11,712 bases of DNA from the NCBI GenBank assembly GCA_003024985.2, contig PXIH01S0010388.1. The stretch is one strand, 5' to 3'. This DNA comes from Euperipatoides rowelli (taxonomy: Eukaryota; Onychophora; Udeonychophora; Euonychophora; Peripatopsidae). The notes under the pieces are model-generated. The model was not told the origin of the DNA. It saw only the letters and a program-made list of their open reading frames with translations, and made no database searches. This document shows positions 1-6,669 of the stretch, in pieces; position 1 is the stretch's first letter, and every line of letters begins with the position of its first letter. A program made the position numbers and the translations under genes.

Positions 1-690
1 CATCTTTTTTAAAACTGTTTTTAAAATGTTTATACAATATACGTATCAAAAACATATAGATTGCCACTACTCCCTTCCTGGAATATATAAATATAATTTA
101 TTATTGTACAGGTAATTTTTGATTTACATTAATTTGATTTACACATTTTTGTAAGAACACGATTTAAGTATTACTACCACTTCTCAAATTACACATCAAT
201 TATTTGAAATAACAAGGTTTACAAAAAAAAAAAATGTATACGGTATACTTAATTTAGAATAAAAAATAAGAATGGAAAGCTTTTGTTGTTACGATAGTCT
301 GAGAGAAATTAATTCATTTATTTATTTCATATTGATTCAAATACTTTATGGGAATGTTTTTCTATGAATAAATGTTATGCCTATTAGCCTGAATTCAAAT
401 CCATCCCTCCGCTAATATACACATCTATAGGTAAAATTTTTAGCAAATTAACTTAAGAGGTTCATAATAGTGAGTAGAATAAAAGTAGCATTTCCATTAT
501 TTCCTATGGAAAATTAATGTTTGATTTATGTGGTTTTGATTTACATGCTGACTTCAAAGAACACACAACACTAGCGTAAATCAAGAATTGTAGCCTATTA
601 ACAAAATAGTAGACGATTTTCTAACTTTGTACATATTAAAATCTGTGCTGAAAAAACTATGTTTATCATCATCTCACCCTATACTCTATA
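1..690. other. AT-rich non-coding stretch
   Basis: I see nothing here that resembles a gene. All frames are broken by frequent stops and the sequence is dominated by A/T runs, for example a long A run near 223-234. There is no recognisable protein motif, RNA gene or tandem repeat. It may be intergenic or intronic. Confidence 0.6.
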
Positions 691-691
691 T

Positions 692-828
692 CAGGGATGG
701 CGAATAGTATGTGTCCAATGTGCAGAAATTAAACAAAAGTTGATGCCATTTTTTTTAAAACCAATACTTTCATTATTACATACGTTAATATTTATTGAAT
801 ATAAAATAAATGGTATTCACCACGCCTG
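692..828. mobile_element. Possible hAT-like miniature element with imperfect terminal inverted repeats
   Basis: The left end reads CAGGGATGGCGAAT (692-705). The right end, reverse-complemented (815-828), reads CAGGCGTGGTGAAT, matching at 11 of 14 positions. Terminal CAGGG-TGG-GAA is the kind of terminus known from hAT-superfamily transposons and their non-autonomous derivatives. The 137-bp interior has no transposase-like coding. An 8-bp target duplication expected for hAT is not visible: the flanks are CTCTATAT and CAATTATA. A short open frame running across it (659-850) gives no recognisable protein and I do not call it a gene. Confidence 0.4.
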
Positions 829-855
829 CAATTATAGCGCTCCTGTTTAATAAAA

Positions 856-883
856 GTACCTATATTTTTCAAAGTATAGGTAC
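856..883. repeat. Perfect 9-bp inverted repeat (hairpin)
   Basis: The arms GTACCTATA (856-864) and TATAGGTAC (875-883) are exact reverse complements around a 10-nt T-rich loop. It sits just upstream of the start of recognisable LINE relic A. It could be a remnant of another short element at the junction or a chance AT-rich palindrome. Confidence 0.6.
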
Positions 884-889
884 AAAGGG

Positions 890-1620
890 CTCTTTTTAAA
901 AGGGAGCAAAACCAAATGTATGGTGATTGAATCGAGATGTAATTTGGTCAAAAATAAAGTGGACAACTTTTTACAGTTCCATCAAAATATACAACGAAAA
1001 CAATATAAAGCTTTTGGGTTTAATCAGTGCTACACACTTAGCTGGGAACTTGCCAAAAAAAACTATGAACTTGAATAAAATTTTATTCAAACTGTGCCGC
1101 CTGCTTCCCACAAATTATCTATGCCTGACATAGGGCCTATAATATACTTATTGCGTCATTACTGAACTACTGCAACACGGTCTGGTCCCAATGCAATGAA
1201 TCTTTTTTAAAAAATAAGAAGCTCCAGGTTGTGTCGAATACTGTGGCAAAGGCTATTATATTTGTGGGGGTATGAACGGTGCAACAATTGCCAAAAAAAA
1301 AAATATAATTAGGATGGGTTCAAATGAAAACAAAAAGACTGCTACATTATGATACACTTTTATGGAAGTGCAAATACAATCTAGCCTGACAGTACCTTAA
1401 TAAAATATTTGTCAATAAAGTCAATAATCATAAACAACAAATGAGAATAAATGATAAAAAAAATATCGCCATTGAATGCTGACAAACAATGGTTAGTAGT
1501 AGGTCTTATTATAATACCACCCCTAAGGTCTGAAATGGAATACCTTGGGAAATTTGGAGCTCAAAGACTTTCACAACTTTCAGGAACTTTTATTTTGTCT
1601 ATTTATATGATCTTGAATGA
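890..1620 (+). pseudogene. LINE (non-LTR retrotransposon) relic A: 3' part of a reverse transcriptase ORF, 5'-truncated
   Basis: Translated in pieces, this matches the region after the catalytic core of a CR1/Jockey/L2-type reverse transcriptase ORF. Frame 2 near 905-937 gives SKTKCMVIESR, like the usual 'N..KT..M' segment. Frame 3 (about 950-1130) gives NNIKLLGLI and then KTMNLNKILFKLCRLLP, like the 'YLG...H...kinr..y.L.r' thumb. Frame 1 (about 1138-1617) gives AYNILIASLLNYCNTVWSQC, then KTKRLLHYDTLLWKCKYNLA, then KV*NGIP, like the 'lI.S.lnYC..vWg', 'R..yh...l.yK...laP.YL' and 'WN.lP' landmarks. In-frame stops are at 1273 (TGA), 1306 (TAA), 1387, 1480 and 1531 (TGA); the stop at 1531 replaces the W of WN.iP. 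The TGA at 1618 may be the original end. Palm motifs A to C and everything upstream are missing. At least two frameshifts (about 937-960 and 1125-1138) make it dead. Its sequence differs from relic B, so it is another lineage. Confidence 0.85.
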
Positions 1621-1940
1621 AGGGAATGACTACTTGTTTTGGTTTTGTAAATTTAGGATTGTGGATTTTTATTTGCATTTTTCAAGTATGTATTCATTTA
1701 GTAACATTATAACATATTAACTTTAAATTTATCATCAATGGATCTAGAATAGCATCAAATTTGATGACGATCCTGCTTAAATCAGTAACAGTATCTACTG
1801 AGTTTCCATATTATATTTTTAAATAATTTTTTTTTTTCTAACTGTAAATCAGGAACAAAATATGTGAAACCAAATCAACACAAATAAAAATAAAATTATG
1901 ATGTAAAGGATAAACAGGTAGAATGTAGATGAATAACTAC
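1621..1940. other. Non-coding, possibly the remaining 3' UTR of LINE relic A
   Basis: This stretch is AT-rich and follows the last codon-like position of relic A. I cannot find a clear poly(A) or microsatellite tail that would mark the 3' end of the insertion, nor a target-site duplication. A T-run at about 1827-1838 is an ordinary homopolymer. An open frame at 1451-1720 is an out-of-frame shadow of relic A. Confidence 0.4.
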
Positions 1941-2049
1941 CTCTTCCACATCCTCAGGTAATATCAAAATGTCTGCTTCTTGATTTATGAGAGGGATTGT
2001 TGAAGGTGACATAGAACTTTCATTATTGATGGCCAAAAAAATTAACGTT
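1941..2049 (-). CDS. Putative downstream exon (36 codons) of an unidentified host gene
   Basis: On the minus strand a pyrimidine-rich tract with a possible branch site (CTAAT) leads to ATATTACAG at 2058-2050. The 109-nt segment 2049-1941 then stays open for 36 codons (TLIFLAINNE..., ending in ...ILPEDVEE) and stops at GAG|GTAGTT, an acceptable donor. Its first base completes a codon begun in the proposed upstream exon (2148-2228), so the two join in phase (GGA AG|A ACG). The peptide has mixed, protein-like composition: a short hydrophobic start (LIFLAI), a Ser/Pro/Asn-rich middle and an acidic end. I do not recognise the family. The surrounding open frame (1896-2159) simply reads through both introns. 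The alternative is a chance open stretch in AT-rich DNA; no similarity can be tested here. Confidence 0.3.
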
Positions 2050-2147
2050 CTGTAATATATTAGCAAAAAATAATTAAAAATAAACAAAGATGCAATATTT
2101 TTAAATGTGAAAGTAATTGTAACTATTTTTAAAATTTCACTTATTAC
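2050..2147 (-). other. Putative 98-bp intron between the two candidate exons
   Basis: It starts with GTAATAAG (donor context GGAAG|GTAATA) and ends with TATTACAG, preceded by a T-rich tract. Its strongly A+T-rich composition contrasts with the less AT-rich sequence on both sides. This is inferred from splice-site resemblance only. Confidence 0.3.
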
Positions 2148-2228
2148 CTTCCAATGCAAAAGGTGACCCCAAGATAATTAAGAATGGGGAAATTAGGCAC
2201 TTCTGGTTTCAAACCAAACCAACCAAAT
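2148..2228 (-). CDS. Putative upstream exon (26 codons) of the same unidentified host gene
   Basis: The minus-strand sequence TCTTATTTTAATCTAG (ending at 2229) is a good splice acceptor, and GGAAG|GTAATA (2148|2147) is a good donor. Between them 81 nt are open in one frame: one base finishing a codon, 26 codons (FGWFGLKPEVPNFPILNYLG, then VTFCIG), and two bases that are completed by the next exon. The frame is closed by a TAA just upstream of the acceptor, as expected if the exon begins there. GC content is visibly higher than in the flanks. The first codons come from a GGTT-rich simple sequence (TTTGGTTGG...), which is a caution. A later acceptor (ACCAG at about 2207) would give a shorter 55-nt exon in the same frame. 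No family is recognised. Confidence 0.3.
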
Positions 2229-2229
2229 C

Positions 2230-3100
2230 TAGATTAAAATAAGATACTGTACATTTAAATAGTTCTTCAAGTTAATGTTAAAGACTACAAAAGATTGTAG
2301 AGTACCGATAATTAAATCATAACTTTTAAAAAGGTGTATGCCCAGTTTTTTAAGAACCTCATGTAATGTCGTTTTTAGTGTATATATATATCCTATACTG
2401 TGCATATACCATATGTTTTTAAAATTAAATAAAAGGGAAATGTGCCTATTATTTTAAATAGGAATTGAACTCTTTTTGTTACATGTTTTAAAAGATCCAC
2501 TGTATGTCAATATATACTAAAAAAATATCACCATACATGATTTTTTTTTTTCAAAACCTTGACTTAACCATTTTTTGAATGTCACGGATTCAATAAAAGA
2601 TCTATTTTCTTAAATATTTTATTAAAGAAATAACCTGAAAGAAAAAAATCTACATTACATACACACAAAAAACAAAATTACTGAAGTCTGAAGTGCTGGA
2701 AAAATTTCTACCAGCCAGTTATAAAATCTATCAGCAAATCAGCTAGTGATGAAATTTCAACAATTAAAAACACAAACGAAAATGGAGGGCAATAACATGG
2801 CAATGAACATCTAATATTCTGACCATACACGAAATATGTAAATTATATAAAATGTATTTCAAGGTATTTTTCATGAATTCCTGTTCACCAAAGCATGTTT
2901 TCAAGAAGTTGCCGTTGGACTAAGTTTTATATTGTAAAACTACTAACTTTCTAATACCATTATGGAATTACTTCAATACTGCTTAGTAACTTACAAGATA
3001 ACTTAAGGTTATAAAAACCAACCATAGTTATATTATTAAAATTTCACTCAAAGCCTTAGCAAGTCAAGCAATAAAAAAAAAATGTGATGAATACAATTCA
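2230..3100. other. AT-rich non-coding stretch
   Basis: No gene can be supported. It contains scattered A/T homopolymers, such as a T run near 2541-2551. A minus-strand open stretch of 51 codons (2919 down to a TAA at 2764-2766) lacks a start codon and has only a weak possible acceptor (ACTTAG). I leave it uncalled. Otherwise I see nothing. Confidence 0.5.
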
Positions 3101-3118
3101 GGTTTAGGTTTAGGTTTA
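3101..3118 (-). repeat. Three-copy TAAACC tail marking the 3' end of LINE relic B
   Basis: The plus strand reads GGTTTA three times; on the element's strand this is TAAACC x3, directly preceded by AAATAA. Short 3' tandem repeats instead of poly(A) are known for CR1/L2-type LINEs, where they arise during target-primed reverse transcription. This fixes the 3' boundary of the insertion at about 3101. No matching target-site duplication is evident near the 5' break. Confidence 0.6.
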
Positions 3119-3296
3119 TTTAATCAAACTAATTATACATAAGAAAAAAATTTCAATCAAATTGTAATTTGCTGAAATTTCTTGATTTATATTATAGACT
3201 CTTGCCCTTAATAGGATGTGAGTCTATATTACAATATTGTACGATTAATAAAAATTAATTAATCCATATTAATATAAATAAAAAGAAATTAAAAGT
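3119..3296 (-). other. 3' UTR of LINE relic B with a 9-bp stem-loop
   Basis: This lies between the TAG stop of the reverse transcriptase ORF (3297-3299) and the TAAACC tail. It contains a perfect 9-bp inverted repeat: TATAGACTC (3193-3201) and GAGTCTATA (3220-3228), separated by 18 nt, about 75 nt from the tail. In eel UnaL2-type LINEs a 3' UTR stem-loop is the site that the reverse transcriptase binds. I infer a similar role in the ancestral element here; the rest of the UTR is AT-rich and unstructured by eye. Confidence 0.55.
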
Positions 3297-4685
3297 CTAT
3301 GTTGAATTCAAAAAGTATTCCATTCGCGGTATAGTCGATTTTTTGTATAGTTGAGTTTTTCTATAAGGCTGATAAGTCCTTGATGCATTTCGCGTATTAT
3401 AGCCTGAAATTTCATTCCAGCTCCTGTTGAATACTTGAGGAAATAGCTTTAAAAAATTTTGCGATTGAATCATAAATTTATTTTTCCGCCTGAATTCCAA
3501 AGATTCCAGTTCCAAATAAGCAAGAGCAGATTCATAAGACATGGACCAATCACCTATTATTATCTTTACTGCTCTTTTTTGAACTTTTTCCAAACTAGAT
3601 ATTAATTTAAGGGGTATTGACTCTGACCATAACTCAGAGTTATACTCAATTAATGGTCTTATAAATGATGTGTACACTTGTTTCAATGATGAAATATTAA
3701 GTCCCAGTTTTAACCGGTACAGAATAAAAAACCTCTTATTAGTTTTTGCAATTATAAATGCAATATGATCATTCCATTTCAGTGTGTTCTGTACTACTAT
3801 GCCTAATATTTTGCATGAATTCACTACTTGTACTTTAATTCCATCAGAAAAGACTTCTAAACCTGATAAATCTCTATTTACATTGTGAGACATAATTCAA
3901 GATTTTTTTGGATTAATTCTCATTCCGTTTCTATTTACTTCCTCTTGTATTATTATATTGAAAGATGTTTGTAGAATAGAAGAGAAGCTTCCTTTGATGG
4001 GTGTTAAGACTATTGACATGTCATTTATGAATTTAAAATGATGTTTACAGGATCTTCCTATTTTGTCAGTTGTCAAAATGAAAATCAATCCTCTTAAAAC
4101 GGATCCCTGAGGGACTCCGTTTGTTGTTGTAAATCTCCATTTCTGCTGATTTATTGGTGATTTAATTATTTGAGATCTATCAGATAAATATGCAATGAAC
4201 CACTGAACCAATGCTCTAGGGATATTTAAATTTATTAATTCATCTATAAATATACCATGGTGAAGGTTGTCATATGCCTTTTCATAGTCAGTTATTAATG
4301 TCAATGTATCATTCACATCTTTATCTTTTGACTGTAAAATTTCATGTATGTATAGAATTAGGTACTGCAATGTGGAATGACCCGGCAGGCCCCCAAATTG
4401 AAATTTGTCTATAACAGATGTAATTCTTTATATCAATAGGTTGAACATATGTCTTTCAATTAACTTAGATAGCGCCGGTAAGATAGAAATAGGCATGATC
4501 TGCCTAGGGTGATTAATAATATTTTCCTTAGGGATTGGGATTAAGTATGATGTTTTCCAGATTCCGGGTACGGAAGATCTTTTAGTGATTTATTTAGCAT
4601 ATAGTTCATTGGTTCAGCCAATTCTACATTAAAATCATGAAAAATGAAATTAGGTATTTTTCCTAATGGCATGCTGAATTTTCAG
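3297..4685 (-). pseudogene. LINE relic B: reverse transcriptase ORF with complete C-terminus, 5'-truncated
   Basis: In order on the minus strand: a degraded finger region (MPLGKIPN...LAEPMNYMLNKSLKD, 4672-4578); a frameshift at about 4573-4580; VPGIWKTSYLIPIPK; ISILPALSKLIERHM; a TAA at 4428-4430; QFGGLPGHSTLQYL; motif A DYEKAYD; motif B NGVPQGSVL; motif C FIND; INPKKS; an in-frame TGA at 3897-3899; KILGIVVQNTLKWNDHI; the thumb VYTSFIRPLIEYNSELWS; LEKVQKRAVKIIIG; and a C-terminus resembling the usual '..sf.P....lLN' ending at TAG 3297-3299. This is a CR1/L2/Jockey-group reverse transcriptase. From 4427 to 3300 only one stop interrupts the same frame, so it is the youngest-looking relic here. 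The first Asp of the F/Y-x-DD motif is Asn (AAT for GAT), so the enzyme would be inactive. The endonuclease domain and ORF1 are absent, which is typical 5' truncation; the 5' break lies near 4685. Confidence 0.92.
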
Positions 4686-4775
4686 TAACTATTGGATATT
4701 CAGCTTATTCGGTCTTTAACCAAACTATTCAATATTCGTCGAATACTTAGAGTGCTATTTGGTCGAAAACCTAAA
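4681..4775. repeat. ATTCGG/TTCGAATA-rich segment, possible DNA-transposon end remnant
   Basis: The stretch contains ATTGGATATTC, TTATTCGGTC, TATTCGTCGAATA (4733-4745, a 13-bp palindrome with one central base) and ATTTGGTCGAA. Clustered ATTCGG and CGAATA words are familiar from terminal regions of some animal hAT-like elements. It abuts the 5' break of relic B. The assignment is from word pattern only. Confidence 0.35.
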
Positions 4776-5219
4776 TATTTTTAAAAAACAACAAAACAAA
4801 ATTGTATTATTAGAATCAAAACAATTTCAATTTTTTTTTACAATATGTGAATTGTCTTTGTAAGTTAAATTTTCCTAAAAATAAATGCTAATAATCACCT
4901 TTTACTATTTAAAATAATATTTAAAAAAAAAAAAAATTCTCCCCTCCCACACCCCTTTTTTAATATTGACAGTATATTCTACACAGTACTGCAAGGTTAA
5001 AAAAAATACACTTGCTCGTAGAAAATTTTGCTTCGTTGGCTATTAAAAATTTCTCCAAGCTAGAAGCCTTCCATGCTTGTTTGAAAATTATTATTTTTTT
5101 AGTAATTTACCATTTCATCTTTTTTTTTAAATTGCAAAGATTCTTATTTATTTAATTTAAAAATTGAAACTAAAAATAACAAAACAAAATAAATAGCCTA
5201 TAATATAAGTAAAGGAAAT
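4776..5219. other. AT-rich non-coding stretch
   Basis: It consists of A and T homopolymers with one C-rich patch (about 4940-4958). I see no coding potential, RNA gene or clear repeat. Confidence 0.5.
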
Positions 5220-5281
5220 ATTCTCCTGTAAAATATTTCCATTACTTAGAAGTAATAATGTAAAAATTTAAACAGGAGAAT
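5220..5281. repeat. Nested inverted repeats (10-bp outer, 7-bp inner)
   Basis: The outer arms ATTCTCCTGT (5220-5229) and ACAGGAGAAT (5272-5281) are perfect complements. Inside them ATTACTT (5241-5247) and AAGTAAT (5250-5256) form a second perfect stem with a 2-nt loop. The outer arms are mixed-composition, so this is less likely than usual to be a chance AT palindrome. It could be a miniature element, a cruciform, or part of a structured RNA. Confidence 0.6.
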
Positions 5282-5295
5282 GGATATACAGTACC

Positions 5296-5328
5296 TTCTT
5301 CATAAACAAATTGTTTGTTAATGAAGAA
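5296..5328. repeat. 15-bp hairpin with 3-nt loop
   Basis: TTCTTCATAAACAAA (5296-5310) pairs with TTTGTTAATGAAGAA (5314-5328) at 14 of 15 positions around the loop TTG. It lies 14 bp after the preceding nested inverted repeat. The stem is too short for a normal microRNA precursor. Confidence 0.6.
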
Positions 5329-6373
5329 ATTTGTTTTTAACTTAGGCACATTCTTGATTTTGTTTCAAATTACTGCTGACGATTTTGAAGCAAATTAGTG
5401 CCAGAAAAGTAGTTTTTCTTTGTTATTGTGGTTAAAATATACGCTCTTGCTTAGGTCTAATATTTAGTGAATGTTTAATAAGAAGGTTGTTATAAAAGCA
5501 ACACAATTTGTTTACATAATTAATTAGCAGACACAACAGAAGTTTTATAAAATTAAATTGTGATGGAATGTCTTATGGCCTCAAAAAAAAAAAGTATTGT
5601 AAAATTGTGTAGTAAGTTTTTCTACAATAAATAGAACATACAGTATAAAGACTGCCGGTCTGCTGGTCGGCGTTTACCCTCAGCTTCCCCCCCCCCCCCC
5701 TCCCAAAAAAAAATTGCTTATTTTTATTTTATTTTATTTATTTTAGTGTCCTATCAAGACTGCAGACATCATTCAAAAGTAATCTATCTTTGACTTTTCT
5801 CCAAACTTTTGGATTTTTTTTTCCATTCCCAATGCAAAAATAAGTTTGTCATTTAAATGAGAATAAAGATAGGGTGTGTGATAATGCAATTATTGATATA
5901 GTATTAACCTGTGGTACATTATACATTAAGATATAAAGTAATGACAATAAAAACGATTCAAAGTCAGTCTTTAAATTTTTTTTTATTTCCTGTCAAGATT
6001 TTATAGTAAAATTATTTTCAAAATTATAAATTTATACATTTGTAAAAATGAAAGTTTTTTTGTACAAGCAGTCAAACATTAAAAATTGCAAAAGCATTTA
6101 CATTTTGGTGAAAAACTTTGAAATATCCTGGACTTTGAAAGTAAGTCAATAAACTATAGGCTTACATGGTATTGAAAGAGGTGAAATAAAATGCAGCAAA
6201 TGAAAATTATAACTATAAAATAAAAATGAATAATTTCATTATAATAAAAATCTGAAAATATTTTTTCTAATGAATACAATTTTTTGTATGTTATTTAAGT
6301 TATTTTAAATTTCAGCATTTTTTAAATATCAGCAAAGCTCATCTTAAGCATTTAAAAGCCTTAAAAACTAACA
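5329..6373. other. AT-rich non-coding stretch with a C14 homopolymer
   Basis: No gene is seen. A GC-rich patch (about 5651-5705) ends in a run of 14 C (5687-5700) followed by TCCC and an A run; it looks like a fragment of an old repeat. The rest is A/T-rich, with no recognisable motifs on either strand. Confidence 0.5.
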
Positions 6374-6422
6374 GCTTACAGGGGCTCTGCCCCTGAACCC
6401 CATTGGAGAGGGGGGCTTACAG
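6374..6422. repeat. GC-rich repeat fragment bounded by GCTTACAG direct repeats
   Basis: GCTTACAG occurs at 6374-6381 and 6415-6422. Between them is a 6-bp stem AGGGGC/GCCCCT (6380-6385 and 6389-6394, loop TCT), followed by GAACCCC and a G run. The block stands out sharply from its AT-rich surroundings and looks like an inserted repeat; the 8-bp direct repeat could be a target duplication or part of the repeat unit. Confidence 0.45.
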
Positions 6423-6496
6423 CAACCACCCCAAACACCAACTGATAACATTCAAACAAAATTGTAATACCAACTTACCCCATACATAACACTCAC

Positions 6497-6588
6497 CAGT
6501 GGCCGGAAAATAATCCACTTTTTACTAGGGGGGGGGGGGGGGTAAATAAAATGTGCTGATGGAGCCTTTTTAAGCCTATCCGGCACTG
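6497..6588. mobile_element. Short element with CAGTG(G)CCGGA ends and internal G15
   Basis: It begins CAGTGGCCGGA (6497-6507) and ends TCCGGCACTG (6579-6588), whose reverse complement is CAGTGCCGGA; the two ends differ by one missing G. The interior includes 15 consecutive G (6528-6542). Such ends fit a tiny non-autonomous DNA transposon or a solo terminal remnant. The flanks (ACACTCAC and CCCTATTA) show no target duplication. The same 11-mer terminus recurs inverted at 7891-7901. Confidence 0.4.
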
Positions 6589-6612
6589 CCCTATTAATAT
6601 ATTGTGTCTATA

Positions 6613-6669
6613 TACTGTATCTTAAGTGGACAAGTAAAAATACAGTACTGTATCTTAAGTGGACAAGTA
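6613..6669. repeat. Two exact 24-bp direct repeats, 33-bp period
   Basis: TACTGTATCTTAAGTGGACA plus AGTA occurs at 6613-6636 and exactly again at 6646-6669. The spacer includes the perfect 12-bp palindrome TACAGTACTGTA (6641-6652), which overlaps the second copy. This is a short, little-diverged tandem duplication. Confidence 0.85.

Noticed and set aside
659-850. 63-codon plus-strand open frame
   Set aside because: No domain signal; it crosses a candidate miniature element. It does not continue the reverse transcriptase of relic A.
1451-1720. 89-codon plus-strand open frame
   Set aside because: It is out of frame with the reverse transcriptase signal of relic A, which covers the same bases in frame 1; a shadow.
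2764-2919. 51-codon minus-strand open stretch after a possible acceptor (ACTTAG)
   Set aside because: Weak acceptor, no strong donor, no recognisable protein; considered as a further exon of the candidate at 1941-2228 but not supportable.
3091-4830. Target-site duplication for relic B (TACAATTCA versus AACAATTTCA near 4819)
   Set aside because: Not an exact match, and it is over 100 bp away from the apparent 5' break.
5296-5328. microRNA precursor
   Set aside because: A 15-bp stem with a 3-nt loop is shorter than a usual precursor, and the flanks do not extend the pairing.
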